Shown here piece by piece: positions 1-5,909 of a stretch of DNA of 7,896 bases. The position numbers were made by a program, and so were the translations under genes. The notes beneath the pieces are model-generated. The model saw nothing but the letters and a program-made list of their open reading frames with translations, was not told the DNA's origin and did no database searches. The stretch's first letter is position 1. Each line of letters begins with the position of its first letter. Origin of the DNA: an archaeon UBA55 (lineage in GTDB: Archaea; Undinarchaeota; Undinarchaeia; Undinarchaeales; Undinarchaeaceae); contig DAFN01000014.1 in assembly GCA_002495465.1 (NCBI GenBank), positions 839 through 8,734 on the forward strand, given 5' to 3'.

Positions 1-178
1 TTCCTGTGATTGTGATTGTGCCTTCGTTGTCTCTGCCTACAACATCTCCTACGTTGCCTGTAATAACTAGAGTGCCTTTGTTATTTCTTCCAAGCTTATG
101 TCTGACCTTACCTTCTATAGTAAGAACTTCGTCTTTAGAGGTAGCGGTAGTTTTTTCTTTATATTCGCCATATGCCAT
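1..178 (-). CDS. Partial protein with 18-residue glycine-rich beta-helix repeats (5' part only)
   Basis: The minus strand is open from an ATG at 178 to the window edge, giving 59 residues with no stop, so the C-terminus is missing. Residues 1-20 are a polar lead. Residues 23-40 and 41-58 form two tandem 18-residue repeats (GKVRHKLGRNNKGTLVIT and GNVGDVVGRDNEGTITIT) with nine identical positions, and residue 59 is the glycine that would open a third. The spacing of glycines with G-T-[IL]-x-I-T strands resembles right-handed beta-helix coils such as the GXGXG domain of glutamate synthase and formylmethanofuran dehydrogenase subunit C; bactofilin-like or unrelated beta-helix proteins are alternatives. 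The start is supported by a TATA-like box about 25 bases upstream, which would give a leaderless mRNA. It is divergent from the gene at 273. The function is not known; the fold call is inference from periodicity. Confidence 0.7.
   Translation of the reverse strand, partial: MAYGEYKEKTTATSKDEVLTIEGKVRHKLGRNNKGTLVITGNVGDVVGRDNEGTITITG
5..112 (-). repeat. Two tandem 54-base coding repeats (18-residue units)
   Basis: Minus-strand bases 112-59 and 58-5 encode two consecutive 18-residue units that align without gaps at nine identical residues, including G1, V3, G8, R9, N11, G13, T14, I17 and T18. The repeat is clearer in protein than in DNA, so it is an old structural repeat rather than a recent duplication. 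It probably continues past the left edge. Confidence 0.65.
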
Positions 179-199
179 ATTATTCCATAAGATGAAGTG

Positions 200-207
200 A
201 TATATAA
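200..207 (-). promoter_or_regulatory. TATA-like box for the beta-helix repeat gene
   Basis: The minus strand reads ttatatat here, inside a longer A/T run and downstream of a purine-rich stretch (cgagaaa) that could act as a BRE. Its centre is about 25 bases before the ATG at 178, the archaeal distance from TATA box to transcription start, so the transcript would begin at or next to the start codon. No ribosome binding site is seen, which agrees with a leaderless mRNA. Confidence 0.5.
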
Positions 208-235
208 TATTATTTCTCGGCAGAAAAAACGGGAC

Positions 236-250
236 TATAAAATTAAATAA
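236..250 (+). promoter_or_regulatory. TATA-like box for the winged-helix gene
   Basis: The plus strand has two overlapping TATA-like octamers, tataaaat (236-243) and aattaaat (241-248), after a purine-rich stretch (cagaaaaaacggga). With the usual 25-27 base distance, transcription would start at about 266-272, so the mRNA would be leaderless or have a leader of only a few bases. It lies back to back with the minus-strand promoter at 200-207; the whole divergent spacer is 94 bases. Confidence 0.5.
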
Positions 251-272
251 GCAATAATACCAATAAGAAAGT

Positions 273-1067
273 ATGGAACTACATGACGAAGAGTTTTTAG
301 AAACAGAGCAGGCACTTATAGAGAGGATTAGGAACTTTGGACAAGATGATTTCGCTGATGCCTTGGAAAACGCAATTGAGTTTGGTGGGCTGGATAGGCG
401 CAAGAGACCTGGCGAAACCGAAGAGGCTTATGAAGATTTTCTCAGGGATTGTCCTTGGGCATGTTTTGGTTCTGAGACTTCTATCCTCTTTAACAGATCT
501 AGCCCAGGTGTCGTTAGATACCAAAGACAAGCAACAAGGATTACACATGTTTTCACATATTTTCTTGGATCTAAATATCTCCCAAAAAGAGGAGATAGTA
601 CGCGTGTATGGTTCAAAGACAAACTGCACAGTCAACTAGTTACAGGAGTTTCAAAAAGAAGAGGAGGATCGAAGGGGATGGGCAATATACTCTATTCAAT
701 AAATTATGAAAAAAGATTTTTTAGAATTATGATGCTTTACGCATCTGCAGACCACAGGCCAACTTGGCAAAGAGTTCTTGAATATTTGTATGAGCATCCT
801 CGGAGTTCTGCACCAGATATTTCAGAAGGTGTGGGGCTCGGGAAAAACAGTTTTACATCAATGATAATACCGGCAAGCGGTCCAATACCTAACATGCTTA
901 GAGGAGAAAACCCTATACTCATAAAAGAGGCTCAGCAGTATAAGTATAATTTACGGGATGAATTCCGTGAAGTGTATGAAGACTTTTACCCTTGGATAAG
1001 CTCTGAAGAAGGTATTGAAATCTACAAAGACTGGCTTGAGTTATATCACCATCCAATCCCACGATAA
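273..1067 (+). CDS. Hypothetical protein with likely C-terminal winged-helix domain
   Basis: A 264-residue soluble protein that I do not recognise, and the only convincing plus-strand gene in the window. Residues 1-60 are acidic and look helical. Residues 61-160 are basic and aromatic (for example KRRGGSK at 128-134) and match no family I know. Residues 163-228 look like a winged helix: helix 164-174 (TWQRVLEYLYE), a second helix near 181-186, a recognition-helix candidate at 190-200 and a wing ending at YKYNLRDEF. Residues 229-264 are aromatic and acidic. A DNA- or RNA-binding role is possible but rests on this pattern only. It has its own promoter with the start nearly at the expected transcription start, stands alone, and converges with the membrane protein gene 23 bases downstream. 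No signal peptide or membrane segment is seen. Confidence 0.8.
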   Translation: MELHDEEFLETEQALIERIRNFGQDDFADALENAIEFGGLDRRKRPGETEEAYEDFLRDCPWACFGSETSILFNRSSPGVVRYQRQATRITHVFTYFLGSKYLPKRGDSTRVWFKDKLHSQLVTGVSKRRGGSKGMGNILYSINYEKRFFRIMMLYASADHRPTWQRVLEYLYEHPRSSAPDISEGVGLGKNSFTSMIIPASGPIPNMLRGENPILIKEAQQYKYNLRDEFREVYEDFYPWISSEEGIEIYKDWLELYHHPIPR

Positions 1068-1087
1068 TATTATACCCTATAAATCGC

Positions 1088-1113
1088 TATTTATTCTTCT
1101 TCATCTTCTTCTC
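1088..1113 (+). terminator. Possible T-rich terminator of the plus-strand gene
   Basis: Starting 21 bases after the stop codon at 1067, the plus strand is a pyrimidine-rich tract (tatttattcttcttcatctt and onward) with several short T runs. Archaeal termination commonly uses U-rich tracts without a hairpin. The same bases encode the Glu/Asp-rich tail of the opposite gene, which is enough to explain the composition, so the call is weak. Confidence 0.25.
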
Positions 1114-1747
1114 TGGGTGCTTCAGTTTTAGGAACCGGAAGAACAAAGAAATTAATGAATTCTATAAGCCCGTAGAATAGAGGATAGAACACAATCAGTG
1201 TCAGAAGAGTCAGTTTATCGAAGGGATACACACCGTATGCAACCGGAGTAAGGAGAATTGCAAAAAAGGATATTTCCCTGACACGGCCTATTATTCGGGC
1301 TATTCTTTTTCCTCTGGCCGCCTCAAAGATTACCAGGCCGCCATATACCGCCATGGTGAAGGCAAGGAAAATTTTTGCACTAAAGTATGCAGCGGATTTC
1401 GTCACTGCATAGCCTACATAGGCGGCACGTCCCCAGTCAAAGGCGACCCAGAGTCCTGTGAAGCCGTTTGAGGCAGCATTTCCAAGTGTTGCCCCCCGCC
1501 TCTCCTGGAAATAGTCAGAAGAAACCCAGTTAAGGTAGAGAGGGGCAAGCGAAAGCATCATAACATAATTTCCCTTGACCGCAGTAAGCAAATCTAAAAG
1601 TCTTGTCCAGAGAGCAGTAAAAGGCGCATAGGAAAGTCCTAATGAAGCATAAATAATTAGCAAAAGAATTCCTAGAGCTCCCGCCAGCCTGTGAGAAGGA
1701 TATTGCCCTTCATCCCCGGTTCCCATCAAATCGTCCAGCCAGCTCAT
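1091..1747 (-). CDS. Hypothetical multi-pass membrane protein with acidic C-terminal tail
   Basis: A 218-residue integral membrane protein of no family I recognise. A short polar N-terminus (1-20) is followed by hydrophobic segments at about 21-40, 61-76, 121-142, 159-173 and 178-203, with a weaker amphipathic stretch at 92-116. A basic loop (GKRIARIIGRVR, 146-157) lies between two segments and is probably cytoplasmic. The chain ends in a charged tail, PREEDEEE. No catalytic motif is visible, so transporter, scaffold and enzyme are all possible. The gene is separated from the ABC operon by 116 bases and has its own TATA-like box about 27 bases before the ATG, so it need not be cotranscribed with the exporter although it points the same way. 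It ends 23 bases from the convergent plus-strand gene. Confidence 0.85.
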   Translation of the reverse strand: MSWLDDLMGTGDEGQYPSHRLAGALGILLLIIYASLGLSYAPFTALWTRLLDLLTAVKGNYVMMLSLAPLYLNWVSSDYFQERRGATLGNAASNGFTGLWVAFDWGRAAYVGYAVTKSAAYFSAKIFLAFTMAVYGGLVIFEAARGKRIARIIGRVREISFFAILLTPVAYGVYPFDKLTLLTLIVFYPLFYGLIEFINFFVLPVPKTEAPREEDEEE

Positions 1748-1768
1748 AAGTTCATTAATGACTATTAT

Positions 1769-1779
1769 CTTAAAAACTT
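1769..1779 (-). promoter_or_regulatory. TATA-like box for the membrane protein gene
   Basis: The minus strand reads aagtttttaag here. The centre is about 27 bases before the ATG at 1747, placing transcription start at or next to the start codon. There is no ribosome binding site in the intervening bases, again consistent with a leaderless mRNA. The box is a poorer match to the archaeal TATA consensus than the two in the 179-272 spacer. Confidence 0.4.
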
Positions 1780-1863
1780 AACTAAAATCCGCCAGCCTTC
1801 TTTGCAGAAAGGAAATGTACTGACAAGAGGTAGTTTCATAAAAGCGATTTATTATCAGATTAT

Positions 1864-2964
1864 TTATTCATATCGCAATGCTTCAATTGGATCAATATTC
1901 ATGGCCTGTCTGGCAGGAAGAAAACTTCCGAGAGCTCCAAGAAATCCGGAATATAGAACTGCAATGATTATAAGACGGCCTGTTACTTCCATCAAGCGCG
2001 TATCAAGATATAAATTCAGGCTTTTGGCAAGACCAAAGCTAAGAAGAACAGCAGATATACCTCCAATCAGACTCATTGTTACAGACTCTGTGATAACTTC
2101 AGAAAGAATTTGCGTGTTTGTTGCCCCGATTGCTTTCATTGCCCCTATTTCACTAGTTCTTTCGCTGACTGACATGAACATCACATTCATTATGACAATT
2201 CCCGCAACAAGTGACGAAATTATACCAATGGCATAAATAGCAATATTGAGATTGCCCATTAAATCCTGAATCTGACGCATCATTTCTTTGTCAGACAGAG
2301 CCATAACATCAAATTCATCTATAATCTGATTTGCAACATTTTCTGCATCATCTATATTTGCTGACTTCACAGAAATCATCATCACTGTATCTTCTTTTCC
2401 GCTTATTTTTTGAGTCTCCTCAATAGGCATGAATATGCTGCTGTCGTCACCGGCGCTTCCTATTGATTCAAGGATTCCGACAACCTCATACTTCTTTTCA
2501 TATATGCTTACTTCGTCGCCGACAGCCTTGTCATTACGCTTTGCATAGGTGGAACCTAGAACAACTTCTTTGTCAGAATTGTCATCGAACATTTCCCCAT
2601 CCTTAAACCCGACATTGAATCCGTAAACATCAAATGCATCAGAGGCCATACCCGCTATAAGTCCGGCATCAGAAAGTTCCATTGTGTAACCGCGAGCCAT
2701 TTCAACGTCACCTAGGGCTTCAATTTCTTCGATTAAAGAATCATCAAGCTCGCTGGTAAATGGATCCGTCATTGAAGCTCCTTCTTCCATAACAACGACG
2801 ACACCAGAGAACAAACCCATATTCTCCTCTAGAGTAACCCTGAGCCCCTCTGAAAAGGACACAGTACTGGTCAGAAGAAAAATACCGATAAAGATGCTTA
2901 AGATAGTAAGTGCTGTCCTCAGCTTGTGCCTTGACAATTGCGCACGAATAACTTCCCAAAGCAT
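1864..2964 (-). CDS. ABC transporter permease, MacB/FtsX type (second of two)
   Basis: A 366-residue inner component of a MacB/LolCDE-type ABC system. Membrane segments lie at about 18-36, 240-263, 290-314 and 328-349. The region between the first two (about 37-239) is the large extracytoplasmic MacB-type core domain. The cytoplasmic loop SVSERTSEIGAMKAIGAT (265-282) is the hallmark FtsX-domain loop that contacts the ATPase, and the end PARQAMNIDPIEALRYE is typical of MacB-family permeases. The family works by mechanotransmission, coupling ATP hydrolysis to movement of the outer domain, rather than by moving substrate through the membrane core. It is the last gene of the operon, one base after the preceding permease, with an AAGGGGG ribosome binding site. 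Its ectodomain is Met- and Asp-rich and clearly diverged from its neighbour. Substrate is unknown. Confidence 0.93.
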   Translation of the reverse strand: MLWEVIRAQLSRHKLRTALTILSIFIGIFLLTSTVSFSEGLRVTLEENMGLFSGVVVVMEEGASMTDPFTSELDDSLIEEIEALGDVEMARGYTMELSDAGLIAGMASDAFDVYGFNVGFKDGEMFDDNSDKEVVLGSTYAKRNDKAVGDEVSIYEKKYEVVGILESIGSAGDDSSIFMPIEETQKISGKEDTVMMISVKSANIDDAENVANQIIDEFDVMALSDKEMMRQIQDLMGNLNIAIYAIGIISSLVAGIVIMNVMFMSVSERTSEIGAMKAIGATNTQILSEVITESVTMSLIGGISAVLLSFGLAKSLNLYLDTRLMEVTGRLIIIAVLYSGFLGALGSFLPARQAMNIDPIEALRYE

Positions 2965-2965
2965 A

Positions 2966-4066
2966 TTAGTTCCCCCTTATCGCTGAAATTGGATCGACTT
3001 TCATTGCCTTGATGGCAGGATATATTGTTGCTATAATTGTTATTGACATTGCGAACATTACGCTGAACGCTGCCAAACCAGGAGTAACACGGGCCATTTT
3101 CATACCAAGCTGGACATTGAGAGCGGAGGTTCCAAGATAGCCAAAAAAGAGACCTACGAAACTTCCTACCAGTCCCATAATAATACTTTCCTCAAAAAAG
3201 CGGGTCACTATCTGTCTTTTTGTTGCACCTATTGCTTTCATTATTCCTATCTGCCGGCGCTTTTCATGAACAGACATTATCATTGTGTTGATGATTCCGA
3301 ACATTGCAACAATAGTTGCGATGAAACCTATTCCAAAAGTTATCAGACGAATCTGGGCTAGGGACTCTCTCGCATTCTCAGAGGCACTTTCAGTTGTTTC
3401 CACACTTAATTCAGGAAACTCTTCTTTTATTTTTTCTGAAATTTCCGTGCTTATGCTCAAATCCTGTGGCTTCACGAAAACTATTGTAAAGAAATCACCA
3501 TCTTCAAAAATTTCATCAAGAATTACCCAAGAAGTTATGAGACCAAAATCCATAAAACCGCCAACCTCTTCGAGATGCCCGACAACCCGGAGGTCTACAC
3601 CCTCGACAGAAATTGAATCTCCAAGGTTGAGGTCATATTGCTCTTTGGCATGATAACCCATGGTGACTTCATAAGCTCCAACCTCAGCCCAATCTCCTTC
3701 TTCTAATTCAACCTGCCCCAAGCCAATAGAATCACGCTTATCTAACTCTGCCCCGTTTATCATAAAATCACCCCAAGGTTCGAGACGCATTCCTGCAACT
3801 TCTTCAACGCCAGAAATCTGCCGTATTTCATCCACAATGTCTGTGCTAATTTTGCCTGATGGAGGTCCTGAAGCCGGCTCTGCTCCGCTCTCAGTAACCA
3901 CAATTTTCCCAGAAACAATGTTGAGCTGACCCTCTACAAGGCTGTTGATACCTGAAGAAATTGAACCGAGAGAAACTATGGTTGTAATACCGATAACTAT
4001 CCCTAGAATTGTTAGAAAGGTACGCATCCTGTGACTTCTAAGATCCTTCAGCGCTAGGTCTATCAT
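2966..4066 (-). CDS. ABC transporter permease, MacB/FtsX type (first of two)
   Basis: A 366-residue permease with the same plan as the gene after it: membrane segments at about 16-36, 240-263, 292-315 and 330-350, an extracytoplasmic core at about 37-239, the loop SVHEKRRQIGIMKAIGAT at 265-282, and the end AIKAMKVDPISAIRGN. The N-terminal motif RTFLTILGIVIGI (15-27) is typical of MacB proteins. The ectodomain differs in detail from the second permease (for example a Gly/Pro/Ser stretch at 60-71), so the two probably form a heterodimer, as LolC and LolE do in bacteria, in contrast to homodimeric MacB. It starts 10 bases after the Ig-domain protein with an AGGGG ribosome binding site, and its stop is one base from the next start, which suggests coupled translation. 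Substrate is unknown. Confidence 0.93.
   Translation of the reverse strand: MIDLALKDLRSHRMRTFLTILGIVIGITTIVSLGSISSGINSLVEGQLNIVSGKIVVTESGAEPASGPPSGKISTDIVDEIRQISGVEEVAGMRLEPWGDFMINGAELDKRDSIGLGQVELEEGDWAEVGAYEVTMGYHAKEQYDLNLGDSISVEGVDLRVVGHLEEVGGFMDFGLITSWVILDEIFEDGDFFTIVFVKPQDLSISTEISEKIKEEFPELSVETTESASENARESLAQIRLITFGIGFIATIVAMFGIINTMIMSVHEKRRQIGIMKAIGATKRQIVTRFFEESIIMGLVGSFVGLFFGYLGTSALNVQLGMKMARVTPGLAAFSVMFAMSITIIATIYPAIKAMKVDPISAIRGN
2972..2978 (-). promoter_or_regulatory. Ribosome binding site of the second permease
   Basis: AAGGGGG on the minus strand, seven bases before the ATG at 2964, within the last codons of the first permease. It is the most G-rich of the sites seen here and supports this start. 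Confidence 0.55.
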
Positions 4067-4073
4067 TTAAATT

Positions 4074-4078
4074 CCCCT
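4074..4078 (-). promoter_or_regulatory. Ribosome binding site of the first permease
   Basis: AGGGG on the minus strand, seven bases before the ATG at 4066. It overlaps the TAG stop codon of the Ig-domain protein gene, linking the two translation events. Confidence 0.5.
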
Positions 4079-5228
4079 ATGCTTTTTTCTTGGAAGACGT
4101 AAAAGGAAGTAGGGACTTACCCTTCTTTTTGCGATAAATATAAACGGTTTCAGCAGTAACTATTAACAATAGCAGAATTGTCAAGGTGCTAATAGGAGCC
4201 CCCTTCCTAGGAACTTCAACATAAACCGTCTCATCATACTCTTGGTTTTCGTCATCAAGATAGTGAAGTTCCAGTTGTCCAGTTCCGCCCTTGAAATTCT
4301 TGAATCTTAGTGTTGAAAGCTTGTCAGGTTTAAGCTCATTGTCTATTTTAACTCCCATAAGCTTCCCATTCTGGATGAGCTTTACAGATATAGCCTTAGC
4401 CTTTGCTGTTCCGAGATTTTCAATCTCAACTTTAAAATCTTCATTATCCAGCTCAGTATTCAAAACTTCAAGATTCGGAACACCCTTGACAGGAAGACCG
4501 AGATTAAGTGTTTCAGTGTATTTGTTGCCTTTTGAGTCCTTGTATGCCAGCTCTATCTCTGAATCGTAGACCTTGGCCTCTGTGCCACTCTCGACCTCAA
4601 TAATAAACTCAAGCACGCCTGACCGAGAAGAGAGAATAGAAGAAACAAAATATGTGCCGCCTTCCAGAACTGATTTTACCTCTGTGTTGGAAGATTTGAA
4701 GGTAGCAAGTATTTCCCTGGCATCATCACTGCCAATGTTTGAAAGAGTTACATAAGTCCTGGATGTTTGTCCTGGCTCGAGGAGACCGCCTTCATAAGTC
4801 ACATCGGAAATCCTGAAAAGGACATTGCTTCCGACATCAAAGTCAAAGCTAGTCACAAGAGTTTGTTCAACACTATTTAGAAGATACTTTATCAAAAAAG
4901 ACAGTGTATGCTTCCCTGAACTTGCATCACCTGAAACTGCGACAGGAATATTGCGGGAAACTGAGCTTCCGGCCGCCACCCCACCTAGAAGTGTAACGCC
5001 TGAAGGAAAGCCTGTAAGGTCAGGTCCGCCTACCACTTCGTACTGGACATTTGTGATACCGCTTGCGCCTGTGTTTTTAAGAATCATGCGAAACTCGAAA
5101 GTTTCCCCGGGCTGGATATTTTCCTCAGGCAAGAGGAATGTTACAGTGAGGGGCCCTTCAAGAGCATAAGCTGCTTGTGACATTGCAATCAAAAGAATGA
5201 ATAATGCCAATATCTTTTTTATTTCCAT
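4077..5228 (-). CDS. Secreted, membrane-anchored protein with three Ig-like (COG1361/CARDB-type) domains
   Basis: A 383-residue surface protein. Residues 1-22 are a Sec signal peptide (K4 K5, a hydrophobic core, AYA near the cleavage site); there is no lipobox cysteine. Three beta-rich domains follow at about 25-133, 134-247 and 248-340. Each contains the CARDB/NEW3-type signature of a strand ending in N-x-G: KNTGASGITNV (51-61), SNIGSDDAREI (163-173) and ENLGTAKAKAI (270-280). A single membrane segment at about 345-365 and a basic tail (RKKKGKS, SSKKKA) anchor it with the C-terminus inside. Proteins of this COG1361 kind often sit beside MacB-like ABC genes in archaea. The gene overlaps the ATPase gene by 10 bases and precedes both permeases, so it is probably the extracytoplasmic partner: substrate capture, a spacer to the S-layer, or a functional stand-in for MacA. 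That role is inference; no bacterial-type MacA hairpin is present. Confidence 0.88.
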   Translation of the reverse strand: MEIKKILALFILLIAMSQAAYALEGPLTVTFLLPEENIQPGETFEFRMILKNTGASGITNVQYEVVGGPDLTGFPSGVTLLGGVAAGSSVSRNIPVAVSGDASSGKHTLSFLIKYLLNSVEQTLVTSFDFDVGSNVLFRISDVTYEGGLLEPGQTSRTYVTLSNIGSDDAREILATFKSSNTEVKSVLEGGTYFVSSILSSRSGVLEFIIEVESGTEAKVYDSEIELAYKDSKGNKYTETLNLGLPVKGVPNLEVLNTELDNEDFKVEIENLGTAKAKAISVKLIQNGKLMGVKIDNELKPDKLSTLRFKNFKGGTGQLELHYLDDENQEYDETVYVEVPRKGAPISTLTILLLLIVTAETVYIYRKKKGKSLLPFTSSKKKA

Positions 5229-5905
5229 GATTTCTGAATTTTCCCGTCCTTGATATATATCTTTCTGTCAGCGTCCTCAGCTATATTTTTGTCATGAGTG
5301 ATTGTAATAAGGGTTTTTTTCTTCTTTGAATTCAAATGATTAAGAAGATCAACAATCTCCCTGCTTGTCTTTGAGTCCAGATTTCCAGTAGGTTCATCAG
5401 CCAATATAGCGTCAGGGTCATTAACGAGAGCTCTTGCAATAGCAACACGCTGCTGCTGACCCCCGGAAAGCTCTGTTGGTTTGTGAAGCATTCTATCCTC
5501 AAGACCAAGAGCCTTGAGATTCTTGGCCGCTTCCTTCTCTGCCTTCTCTTTTGTAGCTCCCTCAAAACGCTGCGGGAGAGATACATTCTCAAGAGCTGTC
5601 AGACCGGACACAAGATTGTAGGACTGGAAAACAAAGCCAAGCTTGACCCGCCTTATTCGAGCCAGTTCATTTGAGGAAAGTTTTGAAACATCTCGTCCTT
5701 CTACAAAAACCTTCCCGCTAGTAGGAGAATCGAGGCAGCCAAGCATATGCATAAGAGTGCTTTTCCCGGAACCGCTTTGTCCAATTATAGACACATATTC
5801 TCCCTTCCGTACCTCAAGAGAGGCTCCGGCGAGGGCGTGAGTCTTTGTATCACCCATAATATAGGTCTTCCAGACATCCTCAGCCTTGAACATAATCTCA
5901 GCCAT
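5219..5905 (-). CDS. ABC transporter ATP-binding protein, MacB/LolD family
   Basis: A 228-residue ATPase, the usual length for LolD/MacB-type nucleotide-binding subunits, with every catalytic motif intact: Walker A GQSGSGKST (42-50), Q-loop glutamine 94 in FVFQSYNL, signature LSGGQQQR (146-153), Walker B AILADEP (166-172) with catalytic Glu171, D-loop NLDS (175-178) and switch His204 in ITHD. GCLDSPTSGKV after Walker A is typical of this subfamily. Two copies should sit under the two permeases and drive movement of their outer domains, probably for export or extraction of a lipid, peptide or small molecule. The gene begins four bases after the rsmA stop without a strong ribosome binding site, so it depends on translation through from upstream. 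An in-frame ATG four codons later is an alternative start. Confidence 0.96.
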   Translation of the reverse strand: MAEIMFKAEDVWKTYIMGDTKTHALAGASLEVRKGEYVSIIGQSGSGKSTLMHMLGCLDSPTSGKVFVEGRDVSKLSSNELARIRRVKLGFVFQSYNLVSGLTALENVSLPQRFEGATKEKAEKEAAKNLKALGLEDRMLHKPTELSGGQQQRVAIARALVNDPDAILADEPTGNLDSKTSREIVDLLNHLNSKKKKTLITITHDKNIAEDADRKIYIKDGKIQKSWK

Positions 5906-5909
5906 AAGC

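Noticed and set aside
6..200. Plus-strand frame of 64 residues at the left edge
   Set aside because: It is antisense to the beta-helix repeat gene, is rich in Ser/Pro/Leu in the way shadow frames are, and has no promoter of its own. The minus-strand frame has the repeats and the TATA box.
1064..1073. Perfect palindrome ataatattat between the convergent genes
   Set aside because: It is a pure A/T ten-mer overlapping a stop codon, likely by chance in this composition, with no second copy seen.
1796..1812. Imperfect inverted repeat ccttctttgcagaaagg as a terminator hairpin after the ABC operon
   Set aside because: The stem has a wobble and a mismatch with a three-base loop, there is no T run after it, and archaea rarely use such hairpins.
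1748..1863. Longest gap between genes, examined for a small RNA or small gene
   Set aside because: It holds only the TATA-like box of the membrane protein gene; no convincing small frame, stable hairpin or T-rich terminator was found.
1691..2236. Plus-strand frame of 181 residues spanning the intergenic region at 1748-1863
   Set aside because: It lies largely opposite the second permease and its coding pattern is the complement of that gene; it has no plausible domain or start signal.
3285..3653. Plus-strand frame of 122 residues inside the first permease
   Set aside because: It is entirely antisense to a well-supported permease domain and is a composition shadow.
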